Shown in pieces: positions 44,953 through 56,992 of a stretch of DNA of 64,000 nt. A program made the position numbers and the translations under genes. The DNA is from Oenanthe sinensis. Its lineage: Eukaryota; Streptophyta; Magnoliopsida; Apiales; Apiaceae. The notes under the pieces were generated by a model. The model searched no databases. It saw only the letters and a program-made list of their open reading frames with translations, and was not told where the DNA came from. Where the stretch lies: positions 1,364,001 through 1,428,000 of the forward strand of contig JAPMAC010000234.1 of NCBI GenBank assembly GCA_028671895.1. The letters are read 5' to 3'. Each line of letters begins with the position of its first letter. Position 1 is the stretch's first letter.

Positions 44953-47900
44953 TTTTGGAGATAACATCAAGGGTTATACCATGTGATATGGTTTGATTTC
45001 AACAGAGAATGTCATCATTGAACCTGTACACTAGTTGATGGCTTAAGACAGAATTTGTTAAGCATCAGTCCACTATGTGAAAATGAAAATAAAGTTTTTT
45101 TCACAACCGAAGCATGCATAATTTCCAACATGAAAAGTGGAAGCCTAGTCATGACTGGGAATAAAAAAGGAAAAGTGTACATTGGTGACTTCAACTCAAT
45201 AAATGCAGATTCAATTGCTTGCCTTATTTTAAAAGTAAGTACAAATGAAAGTTGGCTATGGAACAGGAAATTAGCTCACTTAAATTTCAAAGCCATGAAT
45301 CAATTGGTCAAGAAAAATCAAGTGAGCGGTTTACCACAGATGGAATTTGTCAAAGATGGACTATATGAATCTTATCAAAAAGGCAAACAAAGAAAGGTAT
45401 CATTCAAGTAAAAATTGGAAACATCAATTGAAAAACCACTAGAGCTATTACACATGGATTTGTTTGGTCCTGTAAACATCATGTCCATAGTAAAGAAAAA
45501 GTATGTCTTAGTCATTGTGAATGACTTTTCAAGATTTTTATGGACATATTTCTTGCATTCAAAAGATGAAGCAAGTGAGCTTATCATAAAACACATCAGA
45601 GAAGTAGAAAAGGGTCCTGGTTTGGATGTACAGAAAATAAGAAGTGATAATGGAACTGAATTAAAGAATTCCACAATGAAGGAGTTTTGTGAAGCTAAAG
45701 GAATCATACATACTTTTTCTACACCAAGAACTCCTCAACAAAATGGGATTATTGAAAGGAAAAATAGGACACTAATTGAACCAAAATTACCAACATATTT
45801 CTGGGCTAAGGCCATTAATGCAACATGCTATACACAAAACATCTCCATAGTGAATCAAGCACAAGGAAAAACTCCATGCCAATTGATCAAGAAAGACAAA
45901 AACCCTAAGGTGGGGTTTCTTCATGTCTTTTGCTGCAAATGCAATGTACTGAGAAATCAAGGTGAAAACCTAGAAAAATTTGAGGCCAAGACTGATGAAG
46001 TTATATTTGTTAGGTATGCACTACCAAACATAGCCTATTGAGTCTATAATCTCATACTACACATTGTTATTGAATCTGTACATGTAATATTTGATGATAA
46101 AAAGATTCAAGGCTTGTTTGATGAAGAAAATCATGACACACTGTAATTTGAGAATGAATCAAATGAGATACATGAAGAAAGTGATGAAGAAACATATCTA
46201 GTAAACTCACAAGTACTCAGAATCCCAATATCAGTTGACGTTACTGCATCAATGGATAATTTATCAGTTGACAGACATCCATCGACTGATAATGCTTTAA
46301 AAATAATTCATCAATGGATAGCCAATACTCTACATCTAGGATATCCAACTTAGGGGAGGGTTTCAAAATCAATCTTCAAATTCAAATCAATATGAATACA
46401 ACAATAATGATAATGAAGCTTCATCATCAAGGAGGAATTTACCTCCACAAAAAAATAGACAAAAATTCATCCATTTGAGTTGATCATTGGAAATGCAGGA
46501 AAAAGTGTCAAAACATGGAGTGTTACTCAAAATGAATGTCTATATAGCAGCTTGTTATCCCAAGAAGAACCTAAAAGAGTTGAAGATGCTCTCAAGGATC
46601 TTGATGGGTATTGGCTATGCAAGATGAACTGAATTAATTTGAAAAAAATAAATTATGGAAGCCGGAGCCCAAACCAAAAGACAGATCTGTAATTGGTATA
46701 AAATGGGTATTCAGGAACAAGATGGATGAAACTGGTACTGTGACTAGAAACAAGGCAAGGCTTGTGGCAAAGGGCTACTCACAAGAAGAAGGAATTGATT
46801 TTGATGAGACTATTGCACCAGTTGCAAGATTGAAAGCAATCAGAATTTTTCTAGCCTATGCTATACATGCAAATTTTAAAGTCTACTAGATGGATGTGAA
46901 AAGTGCATTTTTGAATGGTGAATTAAAAGAAGTATGGATAGAACAACCTCCTGGTTTTGAAGATCCAAATTTCCCTGACTTTGTCTACTATCTACTCAAA
47001 TCACTCTACGGTTTGAAACAAGCACCAATGGCCTAATATGACACTTTATCTCAGGTTCTCATTGAGAGTCACTTCACAAGAGGTACTGTAGATAAAACTC
47101 TATTTCATAGAAATGTTAATGGGTCAATTATTCTTGTTCAAATTTATGTAGATGACATCATATTTGGCTCAACTGATGAAGGAATTTGCAAAAAATTTGT
47201 ACAAATTAATGCAAATTAAGTATGAAATGAGCATGATGGGAGAACTTACCTACTTTCTTGGTTACAAGTCAAACAACTTAATAATGGTATTTTTAGAAAT
47301 CAAACTAAGTACATTTATGACTTGTTGAATAAATATGACTTGAATGAATGTTCTTCTGCAAAAAATTCCAAGGCAACTGCCGCTAAACTTGAATTAAATA
47401 CTAAGGAAGCTAAGGTGGACATTTCAAGTTATAGAGGCATGGTAGGCTCACTTTTGTACTTAACTTCTAGTAGGCCATATATAATATTCTCTAGATGCTT
47501 GTGTGCTAGATTTCAGGTTGATCCTAGATAATCTCATTTAGTGGCTATTCAGAGAATTTTTAGATATCTCAAGGGTACACCAAATTTAGGTATTTGATAT
47601 TCTAGAGATTCTAGTTTTGATCTAGTAGGCTACTCAGATGCAGATTATGTAGGTTGTGAAATAGACAGACATAGTAAAACATGCACTTGTCAATTTCTAA
47701 GAAACAAACTTGTGTCATGGTTTAGCAAGAAGCAACATTCAGTATCAACTTTAACTGCAGAAGCTCAGTACATTGTTGTTGGAAGTTGCTGTGCACAAAT
47801 ATTATGGATGAGGAATCAGTTATTTGACTATGGGTTCAACATGAACAAGATTCCTATTTTCTGTGATAATACAAGTACCATTGCAATGACAGAAAATAAT

Positions 47901-48100
47901 GTGCAACATTCCAGAACCAAACACATTGACATATGGTATGATTTCATTAGGGAACATGTAATCAATGGTACAGTTGAATTATATTTTGTCCCTAGTGAAC
48001 AATAACTTGCTGATATTTTTACCAAACCACTTGATGAATCCACCTTTAATAGATTGGTCTGTGAATTATGTATGCTCAATTTAACTTCAAGTTTTAAAAT
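44953..48100 (+). pseudogene. Element G: Sirevirus-type copia pol (pre-integrase, integrase, RT, RNase H)
   Basis: The plus-strand pol starts inside the protease/pre-integrase part (FGDNIKGYT at about 44955). A GAG-pre-integrase segment (45055-45411) has an HLNF zinc-finger start, but its Cys pair is changed. A stop at 45409 is followed in the same frame by integrase (45415-46041), whose catalytic residues are D15, D78 and E114 counted from 45415 (DD35E spacing). RT (about 46640-47320) keeps MDVKSAFLNGELKEVWIEQP and YVDD (47146-47157) but is frameshifted and carries stops. RNase H (47600-48005) has SDADY, a LTAEAQYI block and CDNTS. The SWFSKKQ...SCCAQILWMRNQL signature and the following ADIFTKPL are typical of Sireviruses. 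No LTR or gag adjoins it. Confidence 0.85.
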
Positions 48101-48700
48101 GTTTAACAAGTTTTTTTAGCCATTGTTTACATAGATTTGTTGAATCCAAGTGATCAATTGATAAATGTATTAGCTATCAATGGATACTTTTCAGCCATCG
48201 ATAGATATATTTGATCAACTGATAAGATATACACTTATCAATGGTTATTTATCTGTCGATAGATAATTATCCTGATAATTATTTATCAATCGATAAATTA
48301 GTTATTGTGTATCAATGGATGTAATTAACTATCGATAGTAATATAATTTGATTCATTTCTAAACATCCATTGACTACTATCTAAATTGGTCGTTGATGCT
48401 CTATTTTATCCATCGAAAAATACATACACTCTTGTATGTATAAAGTCAATTGCTATTTAGAGCATGTCTATTTACCTTTTTTTTCAAACAGTCATTTCTT
48501 TTTACTAAAATAGAAAAATTAATTTTTGTGACTTGTTTTAAGTCAGTTTATTCTTGAAAAATATAAATAGCAAGTTCATTTCTTATTTCACTTTACCTGT
48601 TATTTTTGTTTAACAATCTATTTGGTTTTTCTCTCTAAGAACCCTAAGGTAATTTTCACTCTTCTTCTTCAAGTCTCTTTCTCTAATCTATTTAAGAACA
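48101..48700. other. Spacer between G pol and ORF3 with repeated ATCGAT-type motif
   Basis: This is AT-rich and non-coding. Between 48145 and 48420 about ten variants of atcaatggata, atcgatagat and ctatcgatag occur. Similar motifs sit in G's integrase-RT linker (46225-46330) and in ORF3 (50060-50210). Confidence 0.7.
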
Positions 48701-48705
48701 GTAAC

Positions 48706-50300
48706 ATGACCACAAAAGAAGATTCAATCATCGACAAGCTTCATTTATGAGCATAAAAATTTTGTGGCCTGCATGACTATGGAGGATGCCCCTCATGATT
48801 TTCATCCTCTAATGAAGTTCTTGAGTGACTAAAAACTCTCCAAAGCACTCAGTGAAGCACAAACAATTGTATGCGAATTGGTGGAGGAGTTTTGGAAGTC
48901 TGCAGAGGTCTCTAAAGATGGGAAAGTAATTTCATACTCCTGTAGAGGTAAGGACTATACTCTCACTAGTACTACTGTATCTACATGCTTAGAAATTCCT
49001 ATAGATAATTGTGATGCCATGCCTAAGGATAAGGACATTAGAAACATGTTAATATCTGTTAATTATGCTGATAATGAATGTTTCACCTTGACGAGGCAGT
49101 TAGGAAGAATCTGAGAAAGGATTGGTGTTATTTCTTTGATGCCATCATTAAAGTATTTTTTGGAACGATAAGTAATTTTGATGCTATTACTACTAGTATA
49201 CAGTAAATTGCATATAGTTTCATATTCAATAAATACTTTGATCTTGGCACATTGCTCCTAAATAAGTTAATTACCAAATTAGGTAATAAAGAGTCTAGGA
49301 AGAATAAAATGTACTTTGCTAGATTCATTATGTTATTCATTCACCATGCCATTAGAGAATATGAGATTACAGAGGCCATGGAAACAATGGAAGTATGGAC
49401 TCAAAACAAAAGGGTCTTCAAGGACCCGGTGAGAATCAACTTACACCCTAAGTTGTGTCTCACATATCCCCCTTTTGTACATATATTTCTCAAATCTCAC
49501 AATCTTTCATTTCTTGAGGTAGAGATACCTCTTTCTATGCCTTCTACAACAATGGAGGGAGTTGGAAATTTCCCCATCCCTCCTATCCAAGTTGCAAAAC
49601 CCTTCAAATCCAAATCAAAGAAAACCACCTCAATAATTTCTCAATAAACTGTTGTTGTAAAATCCAAGAAAAGAAAAATCACTAAGGGAAGTGTGAAGGT
49701 GGTGGCTGAGGATGAGGGAACTGGTCAACATCAAGAAAGCTAGAAGAATAAGGTTAGAGAGGGTGAGAAAGTCTAGCCAGCCTCTAGTCTAACCTTTTAA
49801 AATTCAGCTTCTTCTTTTGATGTGTCTCAGATAAATGCTGAGACACAGCCCCATTCTTTATCTATTCCTTCTCCTAAATCCCCTTCAAAATCTCTCTCTT
49901 CAGAAACATTGATGATTGACAACATCAATGTTCCAAATTCACCTTCTTTGCAACTCAGGGTCGAGCCAACACTCTCAACTGACTCACCAGAAAAGGGTAA
50001 CAACTTGGTTGAACAGGATAAAATTCATAATTCTTCTAAGTTAATAGATATTTCTCAATCAATTGATATTATCCAACATCCATTGACTTCTACTCATCCA
50101 TCGATGGATATCCGTACATCCATAAATGAGCTTATTTCGATAGATATTCATCAATCAATGGATATTTCTTATCCATCGATTACTACTTCATATCCATCGA
50201 CTTCTACTTCAAATGATATTCTAAATGATGATTCTACTGTTGAAGTTCCCCAAACTTTATTAGGATTGAGTGGATACCAAAACATGCTCTAAAGTCTGAA
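48706..50300 (+). pseudogene. Element G ORF3 (Sirevirus env-like protein), decayed
   Basis: Sireviruses often carry a third ORF after pol, sometimes called env-like; its role is unproven. A possible start is at 48706 (MTTKEDSIIDKL), soon frameshifted. The conserved N-terminal part is readable at 48878-49114 (WKSAEVSKDGKVISYSCRGK). It continues after a frameshift at 49252-49647 (a KLGNKESRKNKMYFARFIML segment, then a stop). A Ser/Pro/Thr-rich low-complexity tail lies at 49822-50292, with repeated Asp-Ile-Ser / His-Pro-Ser phrases coded by atccatcgat-like DNA. No transmembrane segment is convincing. Element A's internal ORF resembles the middle and tail of this protein. Confidence 0.65.
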
Positions 50301-50345
50301 TGAGGTATTGACAAAGAAGACGATTGTCACTTCTATGAAAAATTG

Positions 50346-51595
50346 AGAGACTAAAATTTAAACTGTCATACTTATTTGGAAGATCAGAAGAAGATGACCA
50401 GTAAGGGTTAAGCTTCGAGTATCAGGTTGAAATTAGAGCAAAGGTAATTTCTCTGGTTGGAGGAACTCGTTACTAAACTTTTGGACTACAAGGAAAATTT
50501 AGAACTTGATAATTGTTATAGCGTGCTTGCAATTAGGAGATACATTATATTAGTTACTTGTTTGGACAAGAAAGGCTTTTTCATCTTAATTAAATAACAA
50601 TAGTTATTTATTCTATTTTGATGATGAGGCTTATAATGTTACATAACTAGTTAACAATTTATATGTTCTAAAGTGACTCAAATCAAACATTACCTTTGAC
50701 ATTGTCGTTGAGGCCATATTAATGAGAAATGCATTTCCAGAATACATAAGGATGCATTCTTAGATAAGTTTGATTTTGAATTATACAATAGAATGCAAAT
50801 CTTGATTTATATGGCAAAATGACTAAAACTCCTTTTAACGGACATGGTGAAAGGGTCACTGAACGAGTATGACTTATACATAATGATGTATGTTGTCATA
50901 TGCGTACGATGACAAAAGATAGCTTTTACTAACTTCATAAAATTTAATAATTATTTTAGTAGATACGGATATATGTATCTTTTGAAGAACAAATCTGAAT
51001 CATTTGAAAAAGTTTAAAGACTATAAAGATGAAGTAGAAAATATCAAAGAAAACTTTTTTTGATATGAGGGATCACACCTTGTTGGACATAGTACGATCA
51101 ATGTTGAGTCAAGGAATCTTCCAATTAGGTTCTGGGGTTACGCCTTAGAGACAACTTCTTATACACATAACCGAGTTCCTACTAAAACGGTTCAGAAGAC
51201 TCCTTATGAGATATAGACTGAGAAACGTCATAGCATGTCATTTATGAAAATTTTGGGATGTGAGGCATTTGTGAAATGTTTAACTTCTGACAAGCTAGGA
51301 CCTAAATCAGAAAAATGTAACTTTGTGGGATACCCAATTGAAACAAAGGGTTATTCTTTCTATAATCCTTCCGAGAACAAAGTGTTTGTCACTCGAACTA
51401 CAGTGTTCCTTGTAAGAGAAATGCTTTCTAAGAAGGACAGTGGGAGGATAATAGATCTTGATGAAGTTCGAGACCCACATGATAACATTGAACAAATAGA
51501 GGAACCTGAGCAAAATGTACAAGAAAAAATACTGCTCAAGAAACACTGGTTGTTCATAGGTCTAGTAGGATTCGCCATGAGTCCGATAGATATTA
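50346..51595 (+). pseudogene. Fragment I2: copia pol, pre-integrase to post-integrase linker
   Basis: Parallel to 60740-61975 in element I. It starts with the phrase cttatttggaagatcagaag, passes through a broken GAG-pre-integrase and integrase (large deletion around 51050), and has its clearest frame at 51235-51590 (DKLGPKSEKCNFVGYPIETKG, then IDLDEVRDPHDNIE). It ends at gatattatgg (51595), the codons where F begins in inverse orientation. Not translatable as a whole. Confidence 0.7.
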
Positions 51596-54496
51596 TGGCT
51601 AGTTTTAGAACTGGAGAATTGTTTTTACGTGCCTGCGATTCGCAGAAACATTATTTCTGTTTCTTGTTAGGACAAGAAAGGTTTTTCGTTTACGATAAAG
51701 AACAATTGTTGCTCTTTTGCTTTGAATGATTTAACCTATGGTGTTGCGCGTTTGTTTAATGGTTTATATGTTCTTGACTTAGATAATCCTGTCTATAATA
51801 TAGAAAACAAACGACTTAAAGTTAATGACTCAAATCAAACATACCTCTGGCATTGTCGTCTAGGCCATATAAATGAGAAACGCATATCCAAATTACATAA
51901 GGATGGATACTTGGATAAGTTTGATTTTGAATCATACCAAGAATGTGAATCTTGTTTTCTTGGTAAAATGACTAAAGCCCCTTTCACTGGTAAGGGTCAA
52001 AGGGCCACCGAACGTCTAGAGCTAATACATAGTGATGTATGTGGCCCAATGCGTGTGATGGCTAGAGGAGGCTACTACTACTTCATAACATTTACTGATG
52101 ATTTCAGTAGATATGGATATGTATATCTTATGAAGAATAAATCCGATTCTTTTGAAAAGTTTAAAGAATACAAGGCTGAAGTAGAGAAGAAAATTGGCGG
52201 AGGTGCAAGTATTAAAATCTTACGATCTGATCGTGGAGGAGAATACTTGAGCACAGAATTTAAAGATTATTTAAAGGAGTGTGGTATTGTATCACAACTC
52301 ACTCCGTCAGGTACACCTCAATGGAATGGAGTTTCAGAGAGGAGAAATCGCACCTTGTTGGACATGGTGCGATCGATGATGAGTCATGCAGATCTTCCAA
52401 TTAGTTTCTGGGGTTATGCTCTAGAAACAGCGGCTTTCACACTTAACCGTGTTCCTACTAAGAAGGTTCAAAAGACTCCATATGAGATATGGGAGAAGAA
52501 ACGGTCAGGCATGAGCTTTATGAAAGTTTAGGGATGCAAGGCGTTTGTGAAACGTCAAGTATTTGACAAGCTTGGACCTAAATCAGAAGAGTGCAATTTT
52601 GTGGGATACCCTAAAGAAACAAAGGCGTATTATTTTTATAGTCCTTCTGAGCAGAAAGTGTTTATTGCTCGAGATGCTGTTTTCATGGAAAGAGATTTTG
52701 TTTCCAAAAGAAACAGTGGGAGAACTATAGACCTCGATGAAGATCGAGAACCACAAAATAGCATTGAACCTGAAGTGGAACATGAGCAGGATAATGATAA
52801 TGCTCAACAAACACAGGTTGTTCGTAGAACTGGTAGAATTCGCCATGAGCCAGAGAGATATGTATTTCTTTTGACTCAATGTGGTGATTTGATGCTCATA
52901 GATGAAGATGAGCCTCTCACATACCAAGATGCTATGAACAGTCCAGAATCTAAGAGATGGCTAGAAGCCATGAAATCCGAGATGGATTCCATGTACGAAA
53001 ACCGAGTATGGACTTTGGTTGATCCACCTGAAGGGGTAAAACCCATAGGGTGCAAATGGGTTTTTAAGAAGAAAACTGACATGGATGGAAATGTTCAGAC
53101 CTATAAAGCAAGGCTGGTTGCAAAATGTTTCAAACAAATTCATGGTATTGACTATGATGAAACTTTCTCACCAGTGGCTATGGTCAAGTCCATAAGGATT
53201 TTGCTTGCTATTGCAGCATTCCATGATTATGAAATCTGGCAAATGGATGTCAAAACAGCCTTCCTTAATGGAAGCCTTGAAGAGGATGTGGATGTGTACA
53301 TGACACAACCTGAAGGTTTTGTCGATCCAAGGAATGTTAGCAAAGTATGTAAATTACGTCGATCCATTTATGGATTGAAGCAAGCCTCTAGGAGATGGAA
53401 CATCCGTTTTGATGAAACAGTCAAAGAGTATGGCTTTGTTCAAAATGAAGATGAACCTTGTGTTTACAAGAAGGTTAGTGGGAGCCATGTGGCATTCATA
53501 GTACTGTATGTTGATGACATACTACTAATGGGGAATGACATACCTTCTCTCAAGGCTGTTAAGATTTGGTTAGGGAGCAACTTCTCTATGAAAGACTTAG
53601 GTGAAGCATCCTACATTCTAGGAATGAGGATCTATAGGGATAGATCTAGAAGGATGATCGGTCTAAGTCAGAGTACATACATCGATAAGGTTTTGCATCG
53701 TTTTGGTATGCAAAATGCAAAAAGGGGATATGTCCCCGTGTCTCAAGGGATAACGATCTCTAAAGATCAGTGTCCGAAATCATTGGATGACAAGGACCGC
53801 ATGAGTAAGGTTCCATATGCCTCAGTAATTGGATCCATCATGTATGCCATGGTATGTACTCGCCCAGATGTTTCGTATGCTTTAAGCATGACGAGCAGAT
53901 ACCAATCTAATCCAGGTGAAGGTCACTGGACGGCTGTCAAGAATATTCTAAAGTACTTGAAAAGGACTAAAGATTCATTCTTGGTGTATGGAGGAGAGGA
54001 GAAACTGGTTGTAAAGGGTTACACCGATGCAAGTTTCCAAACAGATAGGGATGATACTGTATCACAGTCTGGTTTTGTGTTTTGTCTAAACGGAGGTGCT
54101 GTAAGTTGGAAGAGTTCAAAGCAAGAAACAGTAGCTGATTCTACAATGGAGGCTGAGTACATTGCAGCTTGTGAAGCGGCTAAGGAAGCTGTTTGGATTC
54201 GAAAATTCATTACTGATTTGGGAGTGGTTCCATCGATCGCAGATCCCATTGATCTATACTGCGATAATAATGGAGCCATTGCACAGGCTAAAGAACCTAG
54301 AGCTCACTCCCGAACCAAACATATACTCAGGAGATATCACCTCATTCGAGAGATTAATGAAAGGGGTGACATACACATATGTAAAGTGCACACAAATGAT
54401 AACATTGCAGACCCACTGACCAAAGGCTTGTCGCAGACGAAGCACGATGGTCACATTAGTTCCATGGGTATTAGATACATGGGTGATTGGTTCTAG
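51596..54496 (+). pseudogene. Element H pol: near-intact copia integrase, RT and RNase H
   Basis: One frame runs from about 51597 to TAG at 54494-54496, interrupted only by TAG at 51668-51670 and 52529-52531. Counted from 51722: integrase zinc finger H44, H49, C75, C78; catalytic D105, D170, E206 (DD35E). Past the second stop come the integrase-RT linker, DYDETFSPVAMVKSIRILLA, YVDD at 53507-53518, and RNase H with GYTDAS, STMEAEYIA, YCDNNGA and HSRTKH. It ends with a normal copia C-terminus just before the polypurine tract. RLVAKCFKQ has Cys where relatives have Gly. Gag, protease and 5' LTR are gone. It resembles the Pol annotated in many plants as TNT1-like. Confidence 0.9.
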
Positions 54497-54501
54497 TGCA
54501 A

Positions 54502-54510
54502 GTGGGAGAT
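54502..54510 (+). other. Polypurine tract of element H
   Basis: gtgggagat directly precedes the 3' LTR and lies a few bases after the pol stop, a compact arrangement shared with F and E. Confidence 0.75.
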
Positions 54511-56079
54511 TGTTAGTGTAGGTGCCCTAGAGGCAATACAATGTTTCTTTTAATAGACCTTTATGTCATTTGATTATTCAATAAACGTATTTATTATGAC
54601 TTTAAATATTGCGATATATTTGTTAGCATAATAAATGTCCTTAGAATCATGATACACATTGTATAGTTTAGTACATGACTTGAACTTGAGATTATATAAT
54701 AGATCATATTCTTAAATGTCCCTAGTCGAGTATTATTATTATAGGACAATAATAATACATAAATAGACTAGTATGTTGTTTGACAGATAACCACATCTCA
54801 TTGGTTATAAGTATGGGGATACTAAAGTCAACACATAGGTACATGCAGGAGTACATGGTACTGGACAGATCCATAGTGAGATTCTTCATGTTTAATAAAG
54901 TCATAAGAAAGACTCACAGTGATAATGGTGTAATGATCCTTCGACTTGAGATCATTATATTTCTGTATGAGGATTAATATATTTTGACTATATTAAAAGT
55001 CACTTTTGACCGGGTGATGATAAAAGTGGACATCGGGTATATCATGAGTCGTATGAGAAATATGAATGATAGATAAAGGATTTAACCCTCCTATAATTAG
55101 GAGAGATATTATTGGCCTCTTGATTGAGTGAGACTATAAAATGCATGGTCATGCTCAAATAATGATTTATTTTTCATAGTCTACTCATGGATCAAGTAAA
55201 CCCGGATTAAATGTTGAAGAGGATGACTAAATTCATGCCTTGAGTTTAATCTATAATATATATGGTTAAAGGAATTATATTACACGGAAACATTAATCAC
55301 GAAAGGTTTTATCGAATCACGATTTAATTATTATTTAATTGGGTAGCAATGATGTATTACTAGATACCGCTCATTGTTTATAATTTTATTGGAGAATAAA
55401 ATTATTGCTAATTAAATAATAGCCTATAGGGTCACACACATAGAGTACTTAGAGGAATAGTTAATTTAAATTATAGATTTAAATTAATTGATGATTATTT
55501 GAATTTTATTATATTAATTAAGTGAGACTTAATTAATTAAAATAATATAAATTCGAATTCGAATTTGAATTCTGCCCTTAATAATTAAGTGTGACTTAGT
55601 TATTAATTAAATAATAAAATTCGGTTTTATTATTTAATCCTAAACCTACATGGGTTAGGCTTTGCTGTTATGAGTTGCTATTATGGGCCTATTAATCAAC
55701 CATTATAAATAGATAATGTAGGGTTAATAGGTATTAAGTTTTTAATAAAAAACGAACCCTAGCAGCAGCAAAGGCAGAGAGAAAAGGCAGAGGCAGAATT
55801 CGAAATCATCAAAGGAGGCTAGTACATCCATTCCGTAATCAAGATCGTGAGACGTTCTTTAAGGTGCTCGTGTGGATACCATAGAGGTGCTTTCGAGAGG
55901 AAGACACAAGTCGTGAAAGCTAGGATTTCCGTTGAGTTCGTGTAAGTCAAGACCAGACAAAGGTATGATTCCGTTTCACCATAATCTGTCAATCTTATAC
56001 ATGATCCTGCGTTAGGGTTCCGAAATTTTTCGTTATATTTACGTTTAATCCGCTGCGTTTTATGCCTCGGAACCCAACA
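54511..56079 (+). repeat. Element H 3' LTR (1569 bp)
   Basis: It begins tgttagtgtaggtgccc and ends ggaacccaaca. Related to the F and I LTRs by order of motifs (ataataaatgtcctt, tgaccacatctcattggt, cgggtgatgataaa). Immediately after it, C resumes. The flank ttaat at 56080 also occurs at 40050-40054. Confidence 0.85.
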
Positions 56080-56992
56080 TTAATATCTTGGGATAACCAA
56101 TCTCAAAGAGGTGAGGCTCCACTACACAGTAATTTAGTAAAAACTATTGAGTCTGGTGCTGAGACAGTGTTTATGCATGATAGATCAAGAACACCTCTAC
56201 GAGGCAATTCTCCACTTGATAGTGATTAAGTTCATTCCAATGAATCAGGTGATGAGAGTATAAATGAATTGACGGATTTCACTTGCATGTACAAAAAACT
56301 ATATTTGGAATGCATAGTGAAAGTGAAGGAAAGAAATACTTGAGTAAAAGTGAGGGAGAGATATACTTGAGTGAGAGATAGGGAGAGAAAGAGTGAAACA
56401 CTTCTAAGTGCTAGACACTTAAGTGTAAACACCAACAGAACGTAGTAGAAGTGAGGAAACCATAGACCAAACACTTACCCTTGCTACTTGCTACATCTGA
56501 AAGAAAAGCTACTATATTTTCCCAATCAGTGACAAAAGAGAACGTTCTTTGGAAGACAAGCCATGAGAAACTTATAGTACAATAGAGGATTCCTCAACTA
56601 AGGGGGAAAATTTAATAGACAAGAAAAAGGAGAAAGTCTTATCTTCATATCCTTATTGGAGAAGTTAGGACAAGAAGAGAAGGTATCATATCCCCAGATC
56701 ATTAGGGGAGAATCAAGAAAAGGTATCTTTTTCTTAGAAGAAGTTGTTAGTGGAGGATTTTATAAAAAAAAATCTCAACAGAGAATTCCTAATCTGAGGT
56801 GGATAAGAAAAATAAAATATAAGATACTCTCTAATGTTTTACTAAGGAGGAGAAGAAGAAGAATCTCATTCTCAGGGGGGGAAACATTATTTGAACAATG
56901 TTCTATGTACTATTAAAGATGCTCCCAGGAATTTTGATTCTTTTGAAGCTCTGCCCGGGATAAGTTCTTTAAAGTTCAAGCTATGAAGGATT
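56080..56992 (+). repeat. Element C internal segment, 3' side
   Basis: The reverse complement of B 8998 to about 7885 matches: atcttgggataacc, gaggtgaggctccact, the actcaagtg-rich repeats, and aagttctttaa...ctatgaaggatt. No intact ORF; the CT/AG-rich short ORFs are not conserved. C is cut here by element I; its 3' LTR is absent from the window. Confidence 0.7.

Noticed and set aside
51235..51729. 164-codon ORF spanning I2 and H
   Set aside because: Only the first half (to about 51590) is real pol sequence. The rest is an out-of-frame reading across the junction into H.
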